64,000 bases of DNA from Aureliella helgolandensis (GTDB lineage: Bacteria; Planctomycetota; Planctomycetia; Pirellulales; Pirellulaceae). The notes below the pieces were generated by a model, which saw only the letters and a list, made by a program, of their open reading frames with translations, made no database searches and was not told the origin of the DNA. The DNA lies in contig NZ_CP036298.1 of assembly GCF_007752135.1 (NCBI RefSeq), positions 1,364,001-1,428,000 on the forward strand, read 5' to 3'. Position 1 is the first letter of the stretch. Every line of letters starts with the position of its first letter. Position numbers and translations under genes: made by a program. Below are positions 35,802 through 44,896 of the stretch, in pieces.

Positions 35802-37238
35802 TCAGATGATTGCCTGGATCACATGTCCGTGAACGTCCGTCAACCGCCGCTCAATGCCGTTGTGATAGTAAGTCAATTTCGTGTGGTCGATGCCCAGAAG
35901 GTGCAATGCTGTCGCGTGGAGGTCGTAGCAATACGTCGGCGATTGAATCGCCTTAAACCCAAGTTCGTCGGTGGCGCCATACGCCACGCCTCCGCGGATT
36001 CCACCTCCCGCCAACCAGGAGGTGAAGGCCCCCGAATTGTGATCACGCCCCTGCCCTGCACTTCCCTGGGCTCCAGGTTGGCGGCCGAATTCGGTAGTGC
36101 AGATCACCAACGTATCCTCTAGCATCCCGTGGGACTTCAAGTCTTTTAGCAGGGCAGAGGCTCCCGTATCCAGAACTTGTCCCCAGTAGCCATGGTCCCG
36201 TGGTAGGTCTTCGTGACTGTCCCAGTTGGGACGGATTTTCTTAGCCACCGTATTTTCGGCACCACAGTATATTTGGACAAATCGCACGCCTCGTTGGACC
36301 AGCCGGCGGGCCTGCAGGCACTGACGCCCGAATGGGCCCGTTTCAGGATGAGCGATGTCATACAGTCGCAGTGTGGCGTTGGATTCCGTCGAAGTATCGG
36401 TGACCTCAGGAGCACTGAGTTGCATCCGAGCCGCCAGCTCGTAGGCTTTGATCCGAGCCTCCAGTTCGGTGTTTCCCGACCTTTGCTGCAAATGCTGGGA
36501 GTTCAGTTCTTGTAGCAGCGCCAGGCTGTCGCGTTTGGCAGCGGGAGATTTCGCTTTGTATTGGGCTGGCGGGAACAGGTCTGCAATCGGGTTCTCCGAT
36601 TCCTTGGTGTTGAGAGCCGTTGCCTGATATTCCGCAGGCAAGAAGCCTGCGCCCCAGTTGATGACGCCCCCTGGCGGTAGGCCTCGAGGGTCTGGCAGTA
36701 CCACAAAAGCGGGTAAATCGTCGGCTTCGCTGCCTAGGCCATACGTGACCCAGGAACCCATGCTGGGGAAGCCTGGGAGCGTAAATCCGGTATTCATCAT
36801 AAAGCAGGCGGGACCATGCAAGGCCGTTTTGCTTTGCATGGAATAGATAAACGCCATATCGTCTACACAGGTCGCCAGTTTGGGGAACAGGTCACTGACC
36901 CAACGCCCCGACTGGCCATGTTGTCGAAATTTCCAGTGGCTGGGTTGGCAGTTGCCAGGCTTGGAAGCAAAGAACTGAAGTTTTCCGTCTGGATCAAAGG
37001 GCTTGCCCGCTCGCTTCTCGAGTTCAGGTTTGTAGTCGAACGTATCGACTTGGCTCATTCCGCCGGGACAAAAGATCTGAATGACTCGTTTGGCGTTGGG
37101 CTGGGGAAGACCCTGGCGTCGAGTGGGTTCTTCGGCCGCAAGTAGGGTTGCGAATGCAACGCCTCCCAGTCCCCCTCCCGCGTGAGAAAGGAACTGTCGA
37201 CGACTACTCGTAGAAACGATGGGGGGATTAGTCGACAT
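35802..37238 (-). CDS. DUF1501 secreted protein with Tat-type signal
   Basis: The 478-residue protein begins MSTNPPIVSTSSRRQFLSHAGGG, a twin-Arg signal. The DUF1501 fold is related to sulfatases and alkaline phosphatases: IQIFCPGGMSQVDTFDYKPEL, GSWVTYGLGSEADDLPAFVVL, RRLVQRGVRFVQIYCG, NWDSHEDL, TEFGRQPGAQGSAGQGRDHN and a C-terminal TDVHGHVIQ. The ATG at 37238 overlaps the stop codon of the preceding DUF1553 gene by 11 bp, so translation is coupled. In planctomycetes these two families are standard partners; their substrate is not established. Confidence 0.93.
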   Translation of the reverse strand: MSTNPPIVSTSSRRQFLSHAGGGLGGVAFATLLAAEEPTRRQGLPQPNAKRVIQIFCPGGMSQVDTFDYKPELEKRAGKPFDPDGKLQFFASKPGNCQPSHWKFRQHGQSGRWVSDLFPKLATCVDDMAFIYSMQSKTALHGPACFMMNTGFTLPGFPSMGSWVTYGLGSEADDLPAFVVLPDPRGLPPGGVINWGAGFLPAEYQATALNTKESENPIADLFPPAQYKAKSPAAKRDSLALLQELNSQHLQQRSGNTELEARIKAYELAARMQLSAPEVTDTSTESNATLRLYDIAHPETGPFGRQCLQARRLVQRGVRFVQIYCGAENTVAKKIRPNWDSHEDLPRDHGYWGQVLDTGASALLKDLKSHGMLEDTLVICTTEFGRQPGAQGSAGQGRDHNSGAFTSWLAGGGIRGGVAYGATDELGFKAIQSPTYCYDLHATALHLLGIDHTKLTYYHNGIERRLTDVHGHVIQAII

Positions 37239-40230
37239 ACAGAAATTCACTGGAATTGAAAAGGATTCGGCAGAACAAAAATAACTCTTGGGTCGCCAGG
37301 AATTCGCTGCCAAGCTCGACTTCGCTTGGCGTGGGAGCTCTTTGAAGTACGGACAGAAATGCCTGTTCGATTTTCTGAGCTGGGCTGTCACCGGCGCGTC
37401 TCTGAATCTGTACTGCCAGATCGTCTGCTTGGCGTAGTACAAAGTCGTTGTTGTAGAGTGCTAGTGATTGCAGCGTCGTCGTGGTGGTTAGACGCGTTGG
37501 CGTGAGATTGGCGGGGTCCGGGCAATCGAGCGTCGATAGAAACGGGTTGGGGGTGGTGCGGACGATAAATCGATAAATGCTGCGTTTCCATAGCGGGGGC
37601 GAGTCTGCGGTGACATACATGTAAATGGGAGCATAGGCATCTTGGTACTGAAAATCCTCGAAGCCAGGGCCGCCCCGTGCAGGGTTCAGGTTGCCAGTGA
37701 TGGCAAGAATCGAATCGCGGATAACCTCCGCCTCCATCCGTTTCGCATTCTGTCGCCACAACAAACGGTTATCGGCATCGACGGCAATTTCATCCGCTTG
37801 ACTGCTGAACCGTGATTGTTGCTTGTACGCCTTGCTATTCAAAATCAATCGGTGGACCGCTTTGATGGAGCCGTTCTCTTTTTGCAATTGAAGGGCGAGC
37901 CAGTCGAGCAGTTTTGGATGTGAGGGAAGGTCACCGCCAAATCCAAAATCGCTGGGCGTGTTCACAATCCCTTGGCCAAAATGCCAATGCCATAGCCGAT
38001 TCACCAAAACCCTTGGTGTTAGCGGATTCCGAGGGTCGGTGATCCAGTGCGCCAACGCCACCCGGCGTTCATCAGTGGATGAATCGCTGGAGCCCCATGC
38101 GGGAGAGAGCATGGCAAGTGCGGCGAATCCACCGGGAGCCAACCGCTTGCCGACCGGCGATTCGGGATCGCCCCGTTGCAGCAGATAGACCGGAGGAACT
38201 TGGTCGGTAGTTTCGATTCCAAAAAACTTCGGGGGTGGGCCGATAGCTTTGATTTTTACGGCGAGTTCTTGTCTCTCTGCCTTTAGTTCCGATAGTCGTT
38301 CTTGTGCTTGCGGAGTTGGCTGTGCAGGCGAGGTCGGCCGCAGTCTCGCGTCCCCGAAACCGATTTGATCATGGCTGTATCCGTTTTGACCGTCGGTAGA
38401 GATCAGCGTTAAGTATTCGGCCGAAGCGGGGAGCAAGATATCGATTACCCGCAGGCCATCTTGACGCTTCAGTTGCGGAAAGTGAGCGACTCTTTCGCCG
38501 TCGACGTACACGTACGCGTCGGCCCGATTGTCCCCTGCGGCGCCAAAGTAGCCAACGCTGCCCGTCAGCCGCAAGTCGCAGGGAGGTGACTCGGTTACTG
38601 ACAGCGCTGCCGCGCGGATCGCTGTCAGATCGAAGGTGATTCCGCCATTGGCATGCAGTCCCAGCAGCGTGTGTGGGCCGCTCGCAAAGTCAATTTCGGA
38701 CAGGACGGTTGAATGTTGGCTGGCAACCGGACCATTGCGAACCGCATCCCAGGCCGTCCCCGATGTATCGGGTAGTCCGGAAATGGTGATTCCTGACGAG
38801 GTGATGGGGATTGGGGTCGAGCCATCATTTCCGTCGGGGATAAACAGCCCATCGATAAACCGTAGCGATGACTTGGCAAATTGATTGGGAGTGATCTCTA
38901 TCAACGCACCCCCGCCTGGACTGGCTGACTTCGCCGTTCTGGGATCTAGCCCAGCCCCGATGGTCCCCGATCCAAAACCGCTACCTCCGCCAACGATATC
39001 AGCTAGGTCAATTCCTTGGCCTTCCAGCATTCCGATCTCGAAATCGATTGGCCGCTGTTGGGAGATCAGCCGCTCGCGGCGAGCCTGGTATTCCTCGACG
39101 CTGCTGGGGTGAACCAAACGCTCGGCACGTTGGACGCCGGCAAAGACCGCTTGTAGCTGGTAATACTCTTCCTGCAAAAGTGGGTCGAGTTTATGGTCAT
39201 GGCAGCGTGCGCAATTGATGGTCATCGCCATCGTGGCGGTCATTACCTGCGTTGCCATGTCATCCAGGTCCAGGGTGCGGGCAGCACGACGCAACGAGGG
39301 GCTTTTCGTTTCAACTTGACCGACATAATCCCAAGGTCCGGCAGCGAGAAAACCGGTGGCGATGATCGCTGCAGAGTCGTCTGGCCATAGAATGTCACCA
39401 GCAATCTGCTCCTGCAAAAAGCGGTTGTACGGTTTGTCGTCGTTGAAAGCATCGATCACGTAGTCTCGATACCGCCATGCATGGTCGCGGCGTTGGTCTC
39501 TTTCAAATCCATGAGTGTCGGCATAGTGAGCCAGGTCGAGCCAATGCCGAGCATACCGTTCGCCATAAAGTGGGGATTCGAGCAGCCGATCGACCAACCG
39601 CGCATACGCATCAGGATGAGGGTCCGTTTCGAATTCAACAACCGCTGCGGGAGATGGTGGTAATCCGTGAAGGTCAAAGGTGAGTCGCCGAATTAGAGTT
39701 CGACGGTCCGCGGGAGGGCTGCGCTCAAGTTGGTGTTCGGCCAGTTTTTGGTCAATGAATTCATCCACCGAATGGAATACAAAGTCTTTTGCAAGAGGTT
39801 GATAGGACCACCAGCTTGCATCGCTTGCAGGCGGTTCACGCAGCACAATTGATTCAGGCCATGCAGCGCCCTGCTCGATCCAACGCCGTATTAAGCGGAC
39901 TTCAGCGTCTGGCAATGAGGGGCTGTCTTTGGGCATTGCTGCTGGATTGCCGTCCGTCGAAGTGATCAGATCGACAAGGTGGCTAGAATCGGCATCCCCC
40001 GGAATCAGAAATCCCGCGTCCAATAAGGACTGGGGCGTTGCCAGCGAAACATCTCCTTTGTCGATTCCTGCCGAGTGACAACCCAGGCAGCTTCGTTCCA
40101 GCAATGGCGCTATCTCAGTAGCAAAATTGATCGGGTCTGTCGCTAACGCCGACGATTTCGTCAACCAACCGAGGATGGCCATGATTGCAATACGCAATAT
40201 CGGCTTTGAAGAGTGGTTCTTGAACAGCAC
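37228..40230 (-). CDS. Planctomycete cytochrome PSCyt1-DUF1549-DUF1553 protein
   Basis: A 1000-residue exported protein with signal peptide (about 1-31) and a c-type haem motif CLGCH (Cys48, Cys51, His52) in the PSCyt1 domain. DUF1549 follows (about 150-370, with FIDQKLAEHQLERSPPADRRT and a second CARCH). DUF1553 is at the C-terminus (NPLTPRVLVNRLWHWHFGQGIV onward). Between them an inserted region (about 510-610) has GPHTLLGLHANGGITFDL and ADAYVYVDGERVAHF, which resembles an NPCBM-type carbohydrate-binding module. GTG is the start. The gene overlaps the DUF1501 gene by 11 bp. Confidence 0.9.
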   Translation of the reverse strand: MLFKNHSSKPILRIAIMAILGWLTKSSALATDPINFATEIAPLLERSCLGCHSAGIDKGDVSLATPQSLLDAGFLIPGDADSSHLVDLITSTDGNPAAMPKDSPSLPDAEVRLIRRWIEQGAAWPESIVLREPPASDASWWSYQPLAKDFVFHSVDEFIDQKLAEHQLERSPPADRRTLIRRLTFDLHGLPPSPAAVVEFETDPHPDAYARLVDRLLESPLYGERYARHWLDLAHYADTHGFERDQRRDHAWRYRDYVIDAFNDDKPYNRFLQEQIAGDILWPDDSAAIIATGFLAAGPWDYVGQVETKSPSLRRAARTLDLDDMATQVMTATMAMTINCARCHDHKLDPLLQEEYYQLQAVFAGVQRAERLVHPSSVEEYQARRERLISQQRPIDFEIGMLEGQGIDLADIVGGGSGFGSGTIGAGLDPRTAKSASPGGGALIEITPNQFAKSSLRFIDGLFIPDGNDGSTPIPITSSGITISGLPDTSGTAWDAVRNGPVASQHSTVLSEIDFASGPHTLLGLHANGGITFDLTAIRAAALSVTESPPCDLRLTGSVGYFGAAGDNRADAYVYVDGERVAHFPQLKRQDGLRVIDILLPASAEYLTLISTDGQNGYSHDQIGFGDARLRPTSPAQPTPQAQERLSELKAERQELAVKIKAIGPPPKFFGIETTDQVPPVYLLQRGDPESPVGKRLAPGGFAALAMLSPAWGSSDSSTDERRVALAHWITDPRNPLTPRVLVNRLWHWHFGQGIVNTPSDFGFGGDLPSHPKLLDWLALQLQKENGSIKAVHRLILNSKAYKQQSRFSSQADEIAVDADNRLLWRQNAKRMEAEVIRDSILAITGNLNPARGGPGFEDFQYQDAYAPIYMYVTADSPPLWKRSIYRFIVRTTPNPFLSTLDCPDPANLTPTRLTTTTTLQSLALYNNDFVLRQADDLAVQIQRRAGDSPAQKIEQAFLSVLQRAPTPSEVELGSEFLATQELFLFCRILFNSSEFLYVD

Positions 40231-40591
40231 GAGGTAGGATCCGAGGTGGGAGGTAGAGTCCGCAAATCAGTTGCCCTTTGCGACATGACGGCATCGGGCC
40301 TGTCTAGGTAGCAACCCGCCGCTTGGCGGCTTGTTGATTTTGCCACCGGTTGCTTAGGCCGAGCCGGATCAGCGGTGGTTTCAATGCGATCAGGGGGGGC
40401 GTGCCTTCGAGTTGAAACGCGAGATGGCAGGCTAGTTGCTTGCGCACATACTTGTAGGTAGGAAATCGGTTGGGGAGTTGACTCCAGTATAACCCATAGC
40501 AGTGCAGAAAGAACGTCGATTCTGGTGCGGAGCGATGGAGTGGACTGTGAGCCCGATTCGCGTACCACAAATAGGCGAGTGGAGGGGGGAG

Positions 40592-40842
40592 AGCAGGAAG
40601 ACGGAGACGGGAAGGTGAGGCAGGAAGATGGAGGCAGGAAGATGGAGGCAGGAAGTTGGAGGCAGGAAGTTGGAGACGGAAAGATGGAGATGGAAAGATG
40701 GAGATGGAAAGATGGAGATGGGAAGGTGGAGATGGGAAGGTGGAGGCAGGAAGACGGAGATGGGAAGACGGAGATGGGAAGACGGAGATGGGAAGATGGG
40801 ATGGGAAGATGGGATGGGAAGACGGAGATGGGAAGATGGGAT
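40592..40842. repeat. 14-bp minisatellite, about 18 units
   Basis: About 250 bp of tandem 14-bp units with the purine-rich consensus GGCAGGAAGATGGA, drifting to GAGATGGGAAGACG in the right half; the last units shorten to about 10 bp (GGGATGGGAAGAT). No stop codons occur in some frames, so long open frames cross it, but they encode only periodic Trp/Lys/Asp/Gly repeats and are not annotated. Its left units match the array at 1109-1178. Confidence 0.92.
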
Positions 40843-41288
40843 GTGCCCGTCGGCCTCGCGTCAACGCATCGGGGGGGATGCTTTGCGGTATGGGCTCTGC
40901 CCGTGGGGCCTCGGCTTAGGACCGTCGGAACCATTATTGGCGGATAGTCGCCGAACCGCTCCGCCGGTTCGTTCGCGAAAATGCTGATCGGCGCAGCGAT
41001 CTGGCGACACTAATTGTTCCGAAGGACCTTAGTCGCTTGCTACCGAATTTCGAGCAATCCGCTGTTGCGCTAGCGGACTTTGAGGGCGTGGGGACTAGTT
41101 TTTGAACGAACGTTCCAGCAGGCCACCGATCAGACCACTGCCCGGCGGTGGCACGGCGACTCGACCCTCAACAATGCGTGAGCCACCATTGCTTCGTCGC
41201 GTCCTGTTTTCCGTCTCCATCTTTCTGTCAAGAACGCCTTATTCGTTCCGTCGCACGCAGTGAGCACCTGTCGTGGCACCAACGAAGA
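40843..41288. other. Non-coding gap right of the minisatellite
   Basis: With the array and its left flank (40231-40591) this makes just over 1 kb without a gene between the DUF1553 start and the COG3014 stop. No RNA gene or other repeat is evident in the unique parts. Confidence 0.45.
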
Positions 41289-42674
41289 CTAGGGGCTGAC
41301 CATGACTTGCCCAATCGGTCGCGTGTCTGGCCAGTACGACAGAATGTAGGTGTTGCGTCCACTCACCACTTCGATGTCGCAATGCGTTCCTTGGCCTACT
41401 GGTCGTCCTGAAGTAATCGGTTCTAGATGCAGCGAGTGGTTGCCAGCTGGTAGTTCGAGTCGCAGCAACTGCACCTCCCGAGGAAGCAAGCCCCAGCATC
41501 GCGTATCGGCGGATTCCGTGGCCTCCCACATCACCCCTGCAGCGTCCATGGCAAACGAGGCTAGGGAGGAGTTGACATTCAACTGGTCCTTGGCGGCATA
41601 CACGGCGCCCTTTTTGATGACGCGTCGTGAGACGGCGCGAGCGATCAAGTTGTTGCGTTTGGCAGCCAAGGAATCGACCGCCATTTGATTGAGGTCGGTC
41701 AGTGGGTAGGTGGTTGAAATGGGGATGCCGTCAACTTCGACACCGACCAAATCAAACGGCTTGGGGGGGCTGGCAATCCCGGGGATTTTGACGGGTGCCA
41801 GTGTGGGTGGCACCGAGTACTCGCCAACCGCCGACAGAATCCGATCCGCGATCAACAGAGCATCTTGAGTGGCACGCGCTTCGGTTTCGACCTTATACGG
41901 TCCCCGGCCCACCATCGCGATCACGTAGACCACTCCGTGTCCGGGCGAGCTGTGGACGCCGGTGCGTGCGCGGTCGATGTCGTCCATCAAGAACGGTACC
42001 TCGGGGGCCAGCTCGGCTGTTGCGGTGTAGGCTCGCAGGGCGTCGTCGTAGTCATGCAAGGTGGCTTCGCGCAAAACGCCTCTGAGGTAGGGAGCCAAGG
42101 GCGGAACGCAGTAGTCGAGGCCCACGTCTGTGCCCCACTTCTCCTGTGCACTGGCGACTAGCTTCTCCTGCTTGGCTAACGTTTGCAGGGAGTAGGCTTC
42201 TGCATCGACTCCATCATTCATCAGGCTGGCTAGGGTCAGAAAAACGCGGACCAAGATCTTTTCATAATCCTCACCGCTGTAGGCCCGACGTTGATCATCC
42301 GTGATCAGAGCAGCCGCCTCTTCAGCGAGACTCTTCTGCTCCATTTCCTCCCATTCGTCACGGATCGCCTGCAGACGCCGTTCGGCACTCGGTGCATTGC
42401 CATTGAGAAGTTCGATCATAGCCAGGTCGAGCTCGACCACGGATCGATCCCCCTTCGGCTTGGCGGACAGCTTATCGAGTTGGGCGTGCGCGTGCTGAAG
42501 GTCGTTGGCATAAAATGCCTGGCGCGGTGCGGCTAATCGCTGAGCGTGAGTCGAACAACCGCACTGCACTGCAGCAACAAGCAACGCGGCAGCCAGAATT
42601 GGCGCAGCGCACGCTCCAAGGGCTGAACGCAGTGCCAGCCAACCGGGAATAGGGCAATTCGAGTCGCGGATCAT
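41289..42674 (-). CDS. COG3014-type lipoprotein (LpoB-associated)
   Basis: A 461-residue protein with a hydrophobic N-terminus and Cys-rich VQCGCS (Cys38/Cys40), an imperfect lipobox. The helical region LNGNAPSAERRLQAIRDEWEE, AALITDDQRRAYSGEDYEKILVRVFLTLASL follows the pattern of COG3014 proteins (an aspartate/glutamate-rich, TPR-like domain with a GEDYE motif). The second half is beta-rich: PGHGVVYVIAMVGRGPYK and LRLELPAGNHSLHLEP. In other Gram-negatives COG3014 genes often neighbour lpoB; here the LpoB-like gene is 84 bp upstream on the same strand. Exact role unknown. Confidence 0.72.
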   Translation of the reverse strand: MIRDSNCPIPGWLALRSALGACAAPILAAALLVAAVQCGCSTHAQRLAAPRQAFYANDLQHAHAQLDKLSAKPKGDRSVVELDLAMIELLNGNAPSAERRLQAIRDEWEEMEQKSLAEEAAALITDDQRRAYSGEDYEKILVRVFLTLASLMNDGVDAEAYSLQTLAKQEKLVASAQEKWGTDVGLDYCVPPLAPYLRGVLREATLHDYDDALRAYTATAELAPEVPFLMDDIDRARTGVHSSPGHGVVYVIAMVGRGPYKVETEARATQDALLIADRILSAVGEYSVPPTLAPVKIPGIASPPKPFDLVGVEVDGIPISTTYPLTDLNQMAVDSLAAKRNNLIARAVSRRVIKKGAVYAAKDQLNVNSSLASFAMDAAGVMWEATESADTRCWGLLPREVQLLRLELPAGNHSLHLEPITSGRPVGQGTHCDIEVVSGRNTYILSYWPDTRPIGQVMVSP

Positions 42675-42758
42675 GGGGTGGCGCGTGCCTCGCTACTCGG
42701 AGCTAGCAAGTGTTCGCTGCAGTGTGGTTGGACTGCGCGAGCACCTACCGGAGCTGGA

Positions 42759-43436
42759 TCATCGGCCACTGGGGAAAATGCTGTAGTTGGCTAGTTTACC
42801 CAATGGAGAGCGGTGGTATCCCTTGCTGATTTCCGCTTGCTCTTTCAAATAGCTGCCACTGCGGGTGTCGACCAGTTCTAGCGTGAGCAGGTAGTCGCGC
42901 TGGGAGGATTTATTCCGATCTGTCGTACCGCTAGTCAGCGTCGCGTACAACAGATAGTCGACCGGTTGCCCGTCGCGCTCGAGCACTGCGGTAAAGATGC
43001 GCATGTTGGAAGCGACCAATAGCGAATCGGGCCGCAAGCGAGTTTCATCCAGGGCTGCATCCACCATCCGGCGACTGATGGCTTCGAACGATCCGGCGCG
43101 ATTGATCTGAGTATCGATCAACTGGTAGATTTGGTCTTTGAAATCCCCCAACTCCTCGGAACTCTTGTTCTCCACTCCGACGAAGCACACTCGCCGCGCC
43201 AGTGGAATTCCTTCGGGGGTGTACGTCGCAGATGCAGGCGTTACCTCGCAAGCTCCCAAGAGCCTCGCCACCGACTCTTCGACCAGCGGCTTGTAAACTT
43301 CGCCACCCGCGCTGTGGCTACCCACCATGTCTGCCTGACCATCACGCAATAGATGCCCGTACTGGTAGCCTCGGCAACCACCGGCTGCAGCGAACAGCCC
43401 AACACAGAACATTCTACGAGGCAAGGGATTGCCCAT
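42759..43436 (-). CDS. LpoB-like penicillin-binding-protein activator lipoprotein
   Basis: The ATG at 43436 is preceded by AAGGAG with an ideal spacing, which decides the start (225 residues). MGNPLPRRMFCVGLFAAAGGC provides a signal with lipobox AGGC (Cys21). The mature domain has RVCFVGVENKSSEELGDF, IDTQINRAGSFEAISRRMVDAALDE and LLYATLTSGTTDRNKSSQRDYLLTLELVDTRSG, which match the LpoB family, outer-membrane lipoproteins that activate class A penicillin-binding proteins. Whether the partner PBP exists in this organism cannot be seen here. Confidence 0.8.
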   Translation of the reverse strand: MGNPLPRRMFCVGLFAAAGGCRGYQYGHLLRDGQADMVGSHSAGGEVYKPLVEESVARLLGACEVTPASATYTPEGIPLARRVCFVGVENKSSEELGDFKDQIYQLIDTQINRAGSFEAISRRMVDAALDETRLRPDSLLVASNMRIFTAVLERDGQPVDYLLYATLTSGTTDRNKSSQRDYLLTLELVDTRSGSYLKEQAEISKGYHRSPLGKLANYSIFPSGR

Positions 43437-43875
43437 CCTGGAACTCCTTGAACCAGCTTCCATGCCGGTCATATTGCATTCACGAACGTACAGTGCGGAA
43501 TACTCGCAAACTCTCCGAAGCACCGCAATAGAAACCTGAGGCGCAAGCTTGATCGCAAGCATTGGAGAAGCGGTTCGGACTTCCTATCGGACGCCGGCAA
43601 ACTGCCTCTCTTGGCTATTGATCGGGCATTGGTGGCGCGATTCTTAACCATCAGGCGAAATGAGACGGAGGTCTCTCACGGCTGAAAGGGAGGCGATAGA
43701 CATCATTGGACCTGTCGCTCGCAGGGGTTCTTTGCAATAATTCCCACTTGGAAAACCGCTTCCCCGCGTTTCCGTTTCCCCGAATCAGGCATCCACTGGC
43801 TAATTCTATTTCTGGCCATGTGACGTTGAAGCCTCGCCAGAGGGAGGAAACCTTATTGCAAGCAACTCGGACGCA
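43437..43875. other. Divergent intergenic region, LpoB-like and hisH
   Basis: About 440 bp. It carries the LpoB Shine-Dalgarno at its left edge and must contain divergent promoters. No further gene seen. Confidence 0.4.
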
Positions 43876-44496
43876 ATGTCAAAACCACAGATCGCGATCG
43901 TTGACTATCAAATGGGCAATTTGCGGAGTGTGCAAAAAGCACTCGAGCATGTTGGCTTCGTGGCGGAAATCACGAGTGATCCGGCCAGGGTTGAAGCGGC
44001 GGATAAGGTGATTCTGCCAGGTGTAGGGGCGTTTGGTGATGCTATCGCGGAGTTGCATCGCCGTGAATTGGTGAGCCCCATCCAGCAAGCAATCTCAGCG
44101 GGCAAGCCATTTCTGGGGATTTGCTTGGGCCTTCAGATGTTGTTCGATGTTGGTTTTGAAGGTGGCGAACATGTCGGAATGGGCGTCTTGCCGGGGCGAG
44201 TTGAGAAGTTCGGCACCATCGAAAATCGAAAAGTCCCCCACATGGGTTGGAATCAAGTGTCGATCGCGCATGCCGATTGCCCGCTTTTGAAGGACATTCC
44301 AGCCACGGCACACTTCTATTTCGTGCACAGCTATTACGTCGTCCCAGAGAATGCCAGCGATGTTTGGTTGACGTGCGATTACGGGCAAGAATTTTGCGCG
44401 GCGGTCTGGCGCGAGAATTTGTTCGCAACCCAGTTCCACCCGGAGAAGAGCCAACGCGACGGCTTGCAGCTTCTTAAGAATTTCGCCGAGTTGTGA
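43876..44496 (+). CDS. hisH: Imidazole glycerol phosphate synthase subunit HisH
   Basis: The glutaminase subunit that feeds ammonia to HisF in histidine synthesis. The 206 residues are normal. Class I amidotransferase motifs are clear: oxyanion strand [14 protein letters not shown], nucleophile [10 protein letters not shown] (Cys83), and the His-Glu pair in [19 protein letters not shown] is specific to HisH. It stands alone: no hisA, hisF or hisB is adjacent. Confidence 0.96.
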   Translation: MSKPQIAIVDYQMGNLRSVQKALEHVGFVAEITSDPARVEAADKVILPGVGAFGDAIAELHRRELVSPIQQAISAGKPFLGICLGLQMLFDVGFEGGEHVGMGVLPGRVEKFGTIENRKVPHMGWNQVSIAHADCPLLKDIPATAHFYFVHSYYVVPENASDVWLTCDYGQEFCAAVWRENLFATQFHPEKSQRDGLQLLKNFAEL

Positions 44497-44896
44497 GTGC
44501 GAGGCGAGCTGGAGGATTGGAAGCCACGGCTGGATGGCTGAGTTCGTGAACAGACGACGCAGGTCGATTTACGGCTGTTTTCAGTTCTACCTAACAGGTC
44601 TAACAGGTAGCGTCCCTAATCACCTCGGTCTCAGCCGCTCCTCTCTCAGCCACCACTTTTGCTTGCTCGCCGGCTTGTTGATTGGAGAGTGCGTTTAGCG
44701 TCTAGGTGGAGGTAATTTCCCTGCTGTCCCTATCGTGGCAACCACACTCTTCCTGGCTCATGCAGCGGTTTACTATTTTTAAAGAGCCGTCATGCGGCAG
44801 GTTGCAAATTCGAGGGACTGCTTTGGGGCTGGGGGCTGTTGGCAGAGGCCGTTTGTGGGCAGTCCATTGATTTTGCCAGCGGATGAATTCTCTGGC
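44497..44896. other. Non-coding gap after hisH
   Basis: A 400-bp interval between convergent genes. It contains the duplicated word CTAACAGGT (AACAGGTCTAACAGGTAG at about 44592-44609), but no terminator with a T run and no gene is evident. Confidence 0.4.

Noticed and set aside
35341-35832. Open frames in the gap upstream of rho
   Set aside because: No signal peptide, domain or ribosome-binding site, and the last one runs into the end of the DUF1501 gene on the other strand.
40592-40842. A CRISPR array
   Set aside because: The period is 14 bp with no unique spacers and no cas genes in the window; it is a minisatellite.
40161-40934. A 257-codon minus-strand frame over the second minisatellite
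   Set aside because: It encodes only Ser/Pro/His/Leu-rich periodic sequence from the 14-bp repeats and overlaps the start of the DUF1553 gene.
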